Positions 8,108 to 15,772 are shown, counted from the stretch's first letter. The stretch: DNA of 25,051 nt from an uncultured Erysipelotrichaceae bacterium (GCA_910588075.1 CAJUOS010000036.1:1-25051); one strand, 5' to 3'. A program made the numbers and translations. The notes: generated from the letters alone by a model not told the origin.

Positions 8108-8599
8108 ATGAAAAAATTATTGATAGCTTTTGTTGCAGTATTCATGTTGGTAGGATGTTCTTCAGACTCAAATGATAAGAAAGAAACACCAACTCAGGAA
8201 GAAGGATTTGTATTTGAAATAAATGGAACAGCAGTTTCAATGAACGCAGAAACAACTCCCATCTTAAAAAGCTTAGGAGAAGAAATATCATATTATGAAG
8301 CCAAAAGTTGTGCTTTTGATGGATTGGATAAGACATATACTTATGCAGGATTTCAATTGATGACATATCCAAAAAATGATAAAGATTATGTTAATTCTAT
8401 TGTTTTAAAATCTGATACAGTAACAACTCAAGAAGGTGTTTGTATTGGTGATAAAAAGGAAAAAGTAGAAGAAAAATATGGAAAAGATTTTGAAAATAAA
8501 AATGGGGCATATATTTATACTAAAGGAAAGTCAAAATTAGAATTTATTTTTACTGATGATATCATTACTTCTATTACTTATACAGCAATCACAAAGTAG
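8108..8599 (+). CDS. Small lipoprotein, last gene of the Dlt-like operon
   Basis: 163-aa exported lipoprotein. The signal peptide ends in the lipobox LVGC, with the lipidated Cys17, followed by a Ser/Asp/Lys-rich linker. The mature domain (about 35-163) ends in a segment of the type GDKKEKVEEKYG...LEFIFTDDIITSITY, reminiscent of small beta-rich lipoprotein domains, but I do not recognise a named family. It lies 9 nt after the SGNH-like gene, with an aggagg site, and its stop codon is inside the operon terminator, so it belongs to the operon. No catalytic motif is visible. A chaperone or acceptor-positioning role next to the transferase is only a guess. Confidence 0.8.
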   Translation: MKKLLIAFVAVFMLVGCSSDSNDKKETPTQEEGFVFEINGTAVSMNAETTPILKSLGEEISYYEAKSCAFDGLDKTYTYAGFQLMTYPKNDKDYVNSIVLKSDTVTTQEGVCIGDKKEKVEEKYGKDFENKNGAYIYTKGKSKLEFIFTDDIITSITYTAITK

Positions 8600-8615
8600 G
8601 CAATGCCTACTTTTT
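8593..8615 (+). terminator. Terminator of the Dlt-like operon
   Basis: Perfect 9-bp stem (arms 8593-8601 and 8605-8613, with a 3-nt loop) running into a T tract. The lipoprotein stop codon is inside the left arm. Confidence 0.85.
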
Positions 8616-8626
8616 AAGCACTTTTG

Positions 8627-8655
8627 TTGATGAAATGAAAGTGTTATGTTAAACT
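8627..8655 (+). promoter_or_regulatory. Probable promoter of the thioredoxin gene
   Basis: -35 TTGATG (8627-8632), a 17-nt spacer, and -10 TAAACT (8650-8655). The same -10 hexamer occurs at the marR promoter 417 nt downstream. A second A/T-rich box nearer the gene cannot be excluded. Confidence 0.5.
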
Positions 8656-8706
8656 CAGTATATAAATTAAAGAAATAATCATAATATAAAGAGAAAGGAT
8701 GATATT

Positions 8707-9015
8707 ATGTCAAATGTATTACATGCTGATAGCCAAAAATTAAATGAATTGATTTCAGAGAATGATGTTGTTTTTGTTGATTTTTATGCAAACTGGTGTG
8801 GACCATGTAAAATGTTAGCTCCAAGTATTGAAAAATTAGCAGATGAACATCCAGAAGTTAAAGTTGTAAAAATAGATGTGGATCAAGAACAAGCTCTAGC
8901 AATGCAATATCAGGTTCAATCTATTCCAACATTGATTACATTTAAAAATGGCCAACCAGTTTCAAGACAATTAGGTTTTATTCCTTACGAAGCATTAGAA
9001 GAAATGATTCGATAA
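8707..9015 (+). CDS. trxA: Thioredoxin
   Basis: Cytoplasmic disulfide reductase of 102 aa, the standard thioredoxin length. The active site is WCGPC with Cys31 and Cys34, preceded by VDFYANW. The cis-proline loop QSIPT lies near residue 75, and a KIDVDQ strand precedes it. It would be reduced by thioredoxin reductase (not in this window) and supply electrons to reductases and stress enzymes. It is monocistronic: a terminator precedes it, and another overlaps its stop codon. Start at the ATG behind gaaagga. Many Firmicutes carry several thioredoxin-like genes, so being the principal trxA is likely but not proven. Confidence 0.92.
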   Translation: MSNVLHADSQKLNELISENDVVFVDFYANWCGPCKMLAPSIEKLADEHPEVKVVKIDVDQEQALAMQYQVQSIPTLITFKNGQPVSRQLGFIPYEALEEMIR

Positions 9016-9042
9016 TATCTACACATATGTAGATATTTTTTT
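9014..9042 (+). terminator. Terminator of the thioredoxin gene
   Basis: Perfect 10-bp stem (9014-9023 with 9028-9037), a 4-nt loop and a T tract to 9042. It overlaps the stop codon at 9013-9015. Confidence 0.88.
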
Positions 9043-9043
9043 A

Positions 9044-9072
9044 TTGACAATAAAAAAACAATTTGGTAAACT
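9044..9072 (+). promoter_or_regulatory. Promoter of the MarR gene
   Basis: Consensus -35 TTGACA (9044-9049), a 17-nt spacer, and -10 TAAACT (9067-9072). A half-palindromic operator candidate begins 3 nt after the -10, where bound repressor would block initiation. Confidence 0.75.
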
Positions 9073-9074
9073 AT

Positions 9075-9088
9075 GTTCGTAGCCGAAC
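9075..9088 (+). promoter_or_regulatory. Candidate MarR operator 1
   Basis: Inverted repeat GTTCG-TAGC-CGAAC immediately downstream of the marR -10, over the expected transcription start. A related 14-mer (GTTCGTTAACAAAC) occurs ahead of the ABC exporter genes. The shared pattern and positions fit autoregulation by the adjacent MarR protein. Confidence 0.55.
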
Positions 9089-9104
9089 AAAAGAGGTGTA
9101 ATAA

Positions 9105-9551
9105 ATGTATCGAGATCCAATAGGATATAGAATAAAAACAATGAGTAATCTTATGAAAAGATCAATAAATAAAATTTTTGGTTTTCATAATCCTGATAGG
9201 GCAACTTTAATGCATACATGGATTATTGGTTTTATTCAAGAACGAGAGGAAAAGAATATAGATACTTTTCAAAAAGATATTGAGAAAGAATTTTCAATCA
9301 ATCGTTCTACAACATCAGAAATGATTAAATTGATGTGCAAAAAAGGAATGATTAAAAGAGTTACAGTTTCTCATGATGCAAGATTAAAAAAAATAGTTCT
9401 AACAGAGCAAAGTAGGGAATTTAATTTAAGAGTTGATAGTGAAATGCAAAAATTTCATCAACAATTAGTTGTAGGATTGACTCAGGAAGAAATAGATACA
9501 TTTATACATGTAGCAGATAAATTAGTAGAAAATATAAAGAATAGATTATAA
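9105..9551 (+). CDS. MarR-family transcriptional regulator
   Basis: 148-aa winged-helix regulator. The recognition region lies in FSINRSTTSEMIKLMCKKGMIKR (about 65-87), followed by the wing VTVSHDARLKKIVLT with the conserved D-x-R pair. N- and C-terminal helices (about 1-35 and 108-145) would form the dimer interface. The ribosome site is gaggtg, 6-11 nt ahead of the ATG. It is followed by two ABC half-exporter genes, an arrangement in which a MarR protein typically represses the transporter and is released by a transported or toxic ligand. Similar operator-like 14-mers precede both units. The ligand is unknown. Confidence 0.9.
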   Translation: MYRDPIGYRIKTMSNLMKRSINKIFGFHNPDRATLMHTWIIGFIQEREEKNIDTFQKDIEKEFSINRSTTSEMIKLMCKKGMIKRVTVSHDARLKKIVLTEQSREFNLRVDSEMQKFHQQLVVGLTQEEIDTFIHVADKLVENIKNRL

Positions 9552-9570
9552 TCAGGGGAACCTGATTTTT
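9550..9570 (+). terminator. Short terminator after the MarR gene
   Basis: 7-bp stem (9550-9556 with 9561-9567), a GGAA loop and a five-T tract. It overlaps the marR stop codon. It is short, so some read-through into the ABC genes is possible. Confidence 0.7.
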
Positions 9571-9583
9571 ATCTTGTTATATA

Positions 9584-9597
9584 GTTCGTTAACAAAC
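9584..9597 (+). promoter_or_regulatory. Candidate MarR operator 2
   Basis: GTTCGTTAACAAAC, an almost perfect 14-nt palindrome with one mismatched pair, 38 nt ahead of the first ABC gene. It shares the left half GTTCGT and the right-end AAC with the 14-mer over the marR start site. I could not find a clean -35/-10 pair here, so the exporter promoter itself is unresolved. Confidence 0.5.
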
Positions 9598-9634
9598 AGT
9601 TTGGTTGCGTACTTTTAGATAGGAGGTATACAAG

Positions 9635-11365
9635 ATGATAAAGACTTTAATGAAAGAGATTAAACAATATAAGAAAGCATCATTTTTAACAATTTTTTAT
9701 GTCATTATAGAAGTTGTTTTTGAAATTTTAATACCATTTATGATGGCTAAGATTATAGACGATGGAATACAAGCTCAAAATATTAATGCTATTATTCAAT
9801 ATGGTTTGATTATGTTGGTATTGGTTATAGGAACTCTATCTACTGGTTTTTTAGCTGGAAAATATGCAGCTTATGCTTCAACAGGTTTTGCTGCTAATTT
9901 AAGAGATGCAATGTATACTCATATTCAAACATATTCATTTTCTAATATTGATAAATATAGTACTGCAGGATTAGTAACAAGATTAACAACTGATGTTACA
10001 AATGTACAAAATTCATATCAAATGCTTATTCGTATGTGTATTCGTGCACCAATGAATTTAATTTGTGCTATGGCAATGGCTTTAATGATTCATGTTAATT
10101 TAAGTATGATTTTTGTTGGTGCAATATGTTTTTTAGTAATTGTTTTAGGAATTATTATGTTTTTTGCTATGAATTATTTTAACCAAGCATTTCCTAAATA
10201 TGATGATTTAAATGAAAGTGTACAAGAGAATGTTGTAGGTATTCGTGTTGTAAAGTCATTTGTAAGAGAAAAATTTGAAAATAAAAAATTTGAAAAAGCA
10301 TCACAAAACATATATAAATTATTTGTGAAAGCAGAGAGTGTTTTGGCATTTAATAACCCTGTTATGATGGTAGCTGTTTATTCTTGTATTTTATTATTAT
10401 CATGGTTTGGTGCAAAAAGTATAGTGGCAGGAACATTAACAACTGGAGAATTAACAAGTTTATTTAGTTATGTTATGAATATTCTTATGTCATTGATGAT
10501 GCTATCTATGGCATTTGTTATGATAACAATGTCTATTGCTTCAGGTAAACGTATTAGTGAAGTTATAAACGAACAATCTGATTTGGTTTCTCCTGAAAAG
10601 GCATTAAAAGAAGTCAAGAATGGGCAAATAGATTTCAATCATGTAACTTTTTCATACAAGCATGGAACTGGAGAACCAGTATTAAAGGATATTGATTTGC
10701 ATATTGCTTCTGGAGAAACAATAGGAATTATAGGAGGAACTGGAAGTGCAAAAAGCAGTTTAATAAGCTTAATCAGTCGACTTTATGATGTTGATGAAGG
10801 ATGTGTTTTAGTAGGTAATGAAGATGTTAGAAATTATCATTTAGAAGTTTTGAGAGATGAGGTTGCAGTTGTCTTACAAAATAATGTTTTATTTTCTGGA
10901 ACAATTTTAGAGAATTTAAGATGGGGTAAAGAAGATGCAACATTGGAAGAATGTCAAGAAGCATGTCGCCTTGCTTGTGCAGATGATTTTATTCAAGAAT
11001 TTCCACAACAATATAACACATATATTGAACAAGGTGGAACAAATGTGTCAGGAGGTCAAAAACAACGCTTATGTATTGCAAGAGCTTTATTAAAGAAACC
11101 TAAAATTCTTATTTTAGATGATTCTACTAGTGCTGTTGATACAGCTACTGATGCAAGTATTCAAAAATCGTTTAAGGAATATATTCCTACTACAACAAAG
11201 ATTATTATTTCTCAACGTATTTCAAGTGTTCAAAATGCAGATCGTATTATCGTTTTAGATAATGGTATTATTGATGGCTTTGCAAGTCATGAAGAGTTAT
11301 TAAAAACAAATGATATTTATCAAGCAATATATGAAACACAAATGAAAGGAAAGGAGGAAGCATAA
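9635..11365 (+). CDS. Heterodimeric ABC exporter, half-transporter A (degenerate site)
   Basis: 576-aa ABC half-transporter with a six-helix membrane domain (about 1-310) and a C-terminal nucleotide-binding domain. The ATPase motifs are altered. Walker A reads GGTGSAKSS with Ala in place of the usual Gly before Lys. Walker B reads ILILDDSTS, with Asp replacing the catalytic Glu. The switch loop reads ISQR, with Gln replacing His. The signature VSGGQKQR is good. This pattern is that of the non-catalytic partner in asymmetric exporters such as TM287/288 and BmrCD. Strong aggaggt ribosome site. The stop TAA overlaps the next ATG by 1 nt (TAATG), giving coupled, equimolar synthesis. Expected substrate: drugs, lipids or peptides, not determinable here. 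Confidence 0.92.
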   Translation: MIKTLMKEIKQYKKASFLTIFYVIIEVVFEILIPFMMAKIIDDGIQAQNINAIIQYGLIMLVLVIGTLSTGFLAGKYAAYASTGFAANLRDAMYTHIQTYSFSNIDKYSTAGLVTRLTTDVTNVQNSYQMLIRMCIRAPMNLICAMAMALMIHVNLSMIFVGAICFLVIVLGIIMFFAMNYFNQAFPKYDDLNESVQENVVGIRVVKSFVREKFENKKFEKASQNIYKLFVKAESVLAFNNPVMMVAVYSCILLLSWFGAKSIVAGTLTTGELTSLFSYVMNILMSLMMLSMAFVMITMSIASGKRISEVINEQSDLVSPEKALKEVKNGQIDFNHVTFSYKHGTGEPVLKDIDLHIASGETIGIIGGTGSAKSSLISLISRLYDVDEGCVLVGNEDVRNYHLEVLRDEVAVVLQNNVLFSGTILENLRWGKEDATLEECQEACRLACADDFIQEFPQQYNTYIEQGGTNVSGGQKQRLCIARALLKKPKILILDDSTSAVDTATDASIQKSFKEYIPTTTKIIISQRISSVQNADRIIVLDNGIIDGFASHEELLKTNDIYQAIYETQMKGKEEA

Positions 11366-13221
11366 TGAATAAAAAACAAAATGTTTTAGGAAGATTAATA
11401 AAAAGAGTTTTTCATTATTATGGAATTGATTGTTTTATTGTTTTTATATGTATTGTTGGACAAGCAATTTGTACTGTACAAGGAACTTTATTTATGCAAA
11501 CATTAATAGATGATTATATTCTTCCTTTAATGAGTATGCCTAATCCTGATTTTACAGGATTATATGATGCATTATTAAAAATGGCATGTATATTTGCCTT
11601 AGGAATTGCTTTTTCATATACATTTCAACGTATTATGGTAACTGTTACTCAAGGCTTTTTAAGAGATTTAAGGGCAGAGATGTTTGCACATATGGAAACA
11701 TTACCAATTCGTTATTTTGATAGACATACTCATGGTGATATTATGTCAATTTATACAAATGATATTGATACATTAAGACAGTTGATTAGTCAATCTATTC
11801 CACAACTTATTTCAAGTTCTATAACAATAGTAACTGTTTTTATATCTATGTTAATTCTTAATATTCCATTGACAATATTGAGTGTTGTGATGTTATTTGT
11901 TATCTTATTTATTTCACGTCAAGTTGGAGGTTTATCAAGTCGTTATTTTATAAGACAACAACAAGAATTAGGGAAAGTAAATGGTTATATTGAAGAGATG
12001 ATTTCTGGACAGAAAGTTGTTAAGGTTTTTAATCATGAAAAAATGGTTATTCAAGACTTTAAAAAAATAAATGAAGATCTTAGGGATACAGCTTATCAAG
12101 CTCATAAATTTGCTAATGTTTTAATGCCTTTAATTATTCAAACAGGAAATGTTTCATATATCTTGTGTGCTATTGTGGGAGCAATAATGGCATTGTCAGG
12201 TCAATTTGATTTAACAATTGGAACTTTGATTTCTTTTATGACACTCAATAAAAATTTTAATAATCCTATTGGACAAATTTCTCAACAAATTAATGCAGTG
12301 GCGATGGCTCAAGCAGGTTCGAAAAGAATTTTTGATTTGTTGGATCAAGAAAGCGAAGATGATCAAGGTATTGTAACGTTATGTAGAGTCAAATATGTTG
12401 ATGGAAGAATGATTGAAACGAATGAAAGAACAGGGCATTGGGCATGGCGTCATCCGCGTATGAATGGAAAAGTTGAACTTGTTGAGATGAAAGGTGATAT
12501 TCGTCTTGAGAATGTAGATTTTGGATATAATGATGATAAAATGGTGTTGCACAATATAGATGTATTTGCTAATCCTGGTGAGAAAATAGCTTTTGTAGGA
12601 GCAACAGGAGCAGGAAAAACAACAATTACAAATCTAATTAATCGTTTTTATGATATTCAAAAAGGAACAATTACTTATGATGGTATCGATATTCGATTAA
12701 TAAAAAAAGATGATTTAAGAAGATCTTTAGGTGTTGTTCTTCAAGATACTCATTTATTTACTGGTACAGTTATGGATAATATTCGTTATGGACGTTTAGA
12801 TGCAAGTGATGAAGAATGTATAGAGGCAGCGAAACTTGCAAATGCTGATACATTTATTAGGCATTTACCAAATGGATATGAAACAATGTTAACTGGTGAT
12901 GGTGAAAGTCTTTCACAAGGACAAAGACAGTTATTGGCGATTGCAAGAGCAGCAGTTGCGAATCCTCCTGCACTTATTTTAGACGAAGCAACATCTTCTA
13001 TAGATTCTCGTACAGAGAAGTTGGTTCAAGATGGTATGGATAAATTAATGGATAATCGTACAACTTTAGTTATTGCTCATAGGTTATCAACAATTAGAAA
13101 TAGTGATTGTATTATGGTATTAGATCATGGTCATATTATTGAAAGAGGTAATCATGAATCTTTGATGAAAGAAAAAGGAAAATATTATCAATTATACACA
13201 GGTATGATTGAAATGGATTAA
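11365..13221 (+). CDS. Heterodimeric ABC exporter, half-transporter B (catalytic)
   Basis: 618-aa partner half-transporter. The membrane domain (about 1-330) is followed by a roughly 45-residue insertion rich in charged residues and Trp (around 345-380, TGHWAWRHPR) just before the nucleotide-binding domain, as seen in several Firmicute exporters of this type. The ATPase motifs are complete: GATGAGKTT, LILDEATSS with the catalytic Glu, and the switch His in VIAHRLS. The signature is LSQGQ rather than LSGGQ. It would pair with the degenerate Walker site of the first subunit, leaving one consensus and one degenerate ATP site. The gene ends just before a long nested inverted repeat that probably terminates transcription. 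Confidence 0.93.
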   Translation: MNKKQNVLGRLIKRVFHYYGIDCFIVFICIVGQAICTVQGTLFMQTLIDDYILPLMSMPNPDFTGLYDALLKMACIFALGIAFSYTFQRIMVTVTQGFLRDLRAEMFAHMETLPIRYFDRHTHGDIMSIYTNDIDTLRQLISQSIPQLISSSITIVTVFISMLILNIPLTILSVVMLFVILFISRQVGGLSSRYFIRQQQELGKVNGYIEEMISGQKVVKVFNHEKMVIQDFKKINEDLRDTAYQAHKFANVLMPLIIQTGNVSYILCAIVGAIMALSGQFDLTIGTLISFMTLNKNFNNPIGQISQQINAVAMAQAGSKRIFDLLDQESEDDQGIVTLCRVKYVDGRMIETNERTGHWAWRHPRMNGKVELVEMKGDIRLENVDFGYNDDKMVLHNIDVFANPGEKIAFVGATGAGKTTITNLINRFYDIQKGTITYDGIDIRLIKKDDLRRSLGVVLQDTHLFTGTVMDNIRYGRLDASDEECIEAAKLANADTFIRHLPNGYETMLTGDGESLSQGQRQLLAIARAAVANPPALILDEATSSIDSRTEKLVQDGMDKLMDNRTTLVIAHRLSTIRNSDCIMVLDHGHIIERGNHESLMKEKGKYYQLYTGMIEMD

Positions 13222-13224
13222 AAT

Positions 13225-13331
13225 AAAAAAGATAAAGTGTAAAACAAATAGAATGATATGTACTTTCTTTATTGGTTTGTCTAGTAAAGAAAATATATAT
13301 CAAGTATGTTTTATCCAACTTTATCTTTTTT
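13225..13331. repeat. 107-nt nested inverted repeat between convergent genes
   Basis: Perfect 14-bp outer arms (13225-13238 and 13318-13331) enclose smaller pairing arms: tgatat 13254-13259 with 13297-13302, and tttcttta 13264-13271 with 13285-13292. The outer arms end in A6/T6 on either strand, so the element can act as a bidirectional terminator for the ABC genes and the leftward HD/methyltransferase unit. The large interior makes it longer than a normal terminator. A short inverted-repeat insertion (MITE-like) or a structured RNA is possible. No clear target-site duplication was seen. Confidence 0.6.
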
Positions 13332-13372
13332 ATATAATAAAGAATAGTTATAAATGTAAATTAAAGATATAT

Positions 13373-13825
13373 TTATTCTGTTATTAGTAGGTGTTGAATT
13401 CTTTTGTTTTCATATGGTTTGAATATATATTCAGGATCTTCATAATATTTTACCATAAGATCAGCATCTTTAATTAATTCACTATAATCATCATCAATTT
13501 GTTCTTTATGACTATGAAGACGAATTGCAGTTACAATAATATGAATTTCTTCCTTAGAAAAATTGTAGCTATTTAGTATTTTTTCAGTCATTTCACTAGA
13601 AAGAACAGCATGATTAAATGAGTGATGATAAATAAATTGACTATAATCATGAAATAATCCAATAATACTTGCTAATTCAATATTAAGATGTCTTTTTTTA
13701 GCATAAATTTGACAAAGAGTACATACTTGAATACTATGAAAATAAGCTTTTTGTTTATATATACCAAAACAATTTTTTTCAATTTTTTTAAAAAATACTT
13801 CTTTTAATTGCTCATATCTGTTCAT
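13373..13825 (-). CDS. HD-domain protein (putative phosphohydrolase)
   Basis: 150-aa HD-superfamily protein. Candidate metal ligands in order: His31 in YFHSIQV, the His-Asp pair in GLFHDYSQ, His in FNHAVLS, His in IRLHSH and Asp in IKDADLM. This spacing resembles YqeK-like and other small HD phosphohydrolases acting on nucleotides or phosphate esters. The substrate is not evident. The ATG overlaps the methyltransferase stop (ATGA), so the two genes are translationally coupled on the leftward unit. A functional link to RNA methylation is not otherwise supported. The downstream nested hairpin probably ends the transcript. Confidence 0.8.
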   Translation of the reverse strand: MNRYEQLKEVFFKKIEKNCFGIYKQKAYFHSIQVCTLCQIYAKKRHLNIELASIIGLFHDYSQFIYHHSFNHAVLSSEMTEKILNSYNFSKEEIHIIVTAIRLHSHKEQIDDDYSELIKDADLMVKYYEDPEYIFKPYENKRIQHLLITE

Positions 13826-15144
13826 CTTCTTAGCCCCTTTGGATATAAATTCTTAGCTTGATGTTGACTTTCTTTATAAAAAGAGAGAGGAAATTCTTCT
13901 ACAAAAATAACACCATATCCTTTTTGATTTGTTCCTTCAATTGTTTCACCATGAATATATGCACTTATTTCTTCATCAGACTCATGAAAAGTATAAGATT
14001 GTTTAACATCATTTTTTTGAAGTGTTAGAGCTAAAGCAAGACTTGGTTCAAAACGATTCTTTTTACATTCTCCTAAATAGAGTCCATTTCTTAAGATACG
14101 AATACCTTTTAATTCAGGAAATTGAGGAAGAATAGCATAAATATGATTGTTATTGTCATAGAGATATTGAGGTGTTTTTATGTTAAGATATTTTTGATAA
14201 AAATCATCAACTAATTTCATATTTTGTCTAGATATTGAGGGTTTCATTGATTTCACTTTTTTTATTTGAGAAATTTCATTTTTTTGAATTAAAGCAATGA
14301 AATGTCCTTCACCACGATGTTTATGAGGATATAATCTAATGACTTCTGACATATGAATGCCCTCACTCATACCTTGACTTTTTTCAAGTGGGATGAGAGA
14401 ACAATCATAATTGTCAAGAATATATTGAACTTGTTTTTCGTTTTCTTGTATATTATAAGTGCATGTTGAGTAAATTAATTGGCCACCAGGTTTTAATAGC
14501 TTCATTGCAGCATCTATAAGTTTTTTTTGAATATGGGCACATTCATTAATTTTTTCTAAAGACCAAGTTTTAATAGCTTGATCATTTTTTCTAAACATTC
14601 CTTCTCCACTACAAGGTGCATCTAAAATAATTTTATCAAAGAATTGAGGTAATATCTTAGGGAATGATAAAGGATCACAGTTTGTAACAATTGTATTTTT
14701 AAGCCCAAATCTTTCAACATTTTCAGAAAGAATTTTTGCACGTAAGGGAACAATATCATTAGTAATCATTAAACCATTATTAGACAGTTGACTTGCAATA
14801 GCACATGTTTTTCCTCCTGGTGCTCCACACATATCAAGAACATAATCATCTTGCTTAACGTTTAGAAAATGCGCAACAAGCATAGCACTAGGTTCTTGAA
14901 TATAAAATGCTCCACAATGAAAAAAAGGAGATTTTCCTAAGGGGTATTGTTGATAATCAAAGTAATAGCCATTTTTAACAACTTTTGATGGCTGAATATA
15001 TTGTTTATCAAGATATGGGATAACATCTTTTTTTAATGGATTCGTATAAAATCCTTTAATTGAGGGGAAAGATAAAGCTTTTATAAAGTCAGCAAATTCT
15101 TCATTTAAAAGTTCTTTCATTTGTTTTTCAAATTGTTCATTCAT
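13822..15144 (-). CDS. rRNA cytosine-C5 methyltransferase (RsmF/NOL1-NOP2-Sun type)
   Basis: SAM-dependent RNA m5C methyltransferase, about 440 aa. Motifs: SAM-binding DMCGAPGGKT, the DAPCSGEGMF motif (PC cysteine, SAM/U-turn motif IV) and STCTYNIQENE (TC catalytic cysteine, motif VI). The C-terminal third (about 295-440) fits the accessory/PUA-like region of Firmicute RsmF-type enzymes. Substrate is probably 16S rRNA, but the position cannot be read. I prefer the ATG at 15144, because GGTGA sits just before it. The ATG at 15156 has no ribosome site and falls almost at the predicted transcription start. It is the first gene of a two-gene leftward unit. Confidence 0.88.
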   Translation of the reverse strand: MNEQFEKQMKELLNEEFADFIKALSFPSIKGFYTNPLKKDVIPYLDKQYIQPSKVVKNGYYFDYQQYPLGKSPFFHCGAFYIQEPSAMLVAHFLNVKQDDYVLDMCGAPGGKTCAIASQLSNNGLMITNDIVPLRAKILSENVERFGLKNTIVTNCDPLSFPKILPQFFDKIILDAPCSGEGMFRKNDQAIKTWSLEKINECAHIQKKLIDAAMKLLKPGGQLIYSTCTYNIQENEKQVQYILDNYDCSLIPLEKSQGMSEGIHMSEVIRLYPHKHRGEGHFIALIQKNEISQIKKVKSMKPSISRQNMKLVDDFYQKYLNIKTPQYLYDNNNHIYAILPQFPELKGIRILRNGLYLGECKKNRFEPSLALALTLQKNDVKQSYTFHESDEEISAYIHGETIEGTNQKGYGVIFVEEFPLSFYKESQHQAKNLYPKGLRR

Positions 15145-15161
15145 TATTTTCACCATTTACT

Positions 15162-15190
15162 ATTATACAAATGAAAAGTTGCTGTGTAAA
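15162..15190 (-). promoter_or_regulatory. Promoter of the methyltransferase unit
   Basis: On the minus strand: -35 TTTACA (15185-15190), a 17-nt spacer, and -10 TATAAT (15162-15167). The start site would be at about 15155, so the leader is very short. The same segment lies just upstream of the divergent DNA glycosylase gene, whose promoter must share or overlap it. Confidence 0.8.
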
Positions 15191-15226
15191 TGAAAAAAGT
15201 ATGATAAAATAATTATGGTGATAAGA

Positions 15227-15772
15227 ATGAAAAGATGTGCATGGGCTTTTAATGATATACTAATTCAATATCATGACAATGTTTGGGGAAAGCCACAACA
15301 TGATGAGAAAATGCTATATAAGATGTTGATTTTAGAAGGCTTACAAGCAGGATTAAGTTGGGAAATTGTATTGAAAAAAGAAGAGGCATATAATCAAGCT
15401 TTGGATTTTTTTGATTATAATAAAATTGCTCAATATACTCAAAGTCAATATGATGAGTTAATGAGTAATTCTTTGTTGATTAGAAATAAATTAAAAATGC
15501 GAGCTATTATTACAAATGCAAGAGCATTTATTGAAGTTCAAAAAAAATATGAATCATTTGATAATTATATTTGGTCATTTACTGATTATCAACAAATAAA
15601 GCATTATTATAAACATTCAACTGATGTTCCTTCTTATGATGAGTTATCAATGAAAATTTCTAATGATTTAAAGAAAAAGGGATTTAAATTTGTTGGACCT
15701 ACAATTGTTTATAGTTATTTACAGGCTATTGGAATATATAATGATCATGAAATTGATTGTGATTTCTATTGA
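15227..15772 (+). CDS. tag: DNA-3-methyladenine glycosylase I
   Basis: Base-excision repair enzyme removing 3-methyladenine from alkylated DNA, 181 aa. It begins MKRCAWAFND with the zinc-ligand Cys close to the N terminus, followed by YHDNVWG; the other ligands appear at the C-terminal end in DHEIDCDF (His and Cys). The core motif EGLQAGLSWEIVLKK is the family hallmark. The start is the ATG at 15227, behind ggtgat; the in-frame ATG at 15215 lacks a ribosome site. The gene is divergent from the methyltransferase. Its stop codon lies inside the -35 element of the following tRNA promoter. Confidence 0.93.
   Translation: MKRCAWAFNDILIQYHDNVWGKPQHDEKMLYKMLILEGLQAGLSWEIVLKKEEAYNQALDFFDYNKIAQYTQSQYDELMSNSLLIRNKLKMRAIITNARAFIEVQKKYESFDNYIWSFTDYQQIKHYYKHSTDVPSYDELSMKISNDLKKKGFKFVGPTIVYSYLQAIGIYNDHEIDCDFY

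Noticed and set aside
8142..8372. 76-codon open frame on the minus strand inside the lipoprotein gene
   Set aside because: Antisense to a well-supported gene with lipobox and ribosome site; no ribosome site or recognisable product of its own.
13136..13318. 60-codon minus-strand frame across the ABC gene end and the nested inverted repeat
   Set aside because: It overlaps the ABC coding end and terminator-like sequence; composition is that of antisense A/T-rich DNA.
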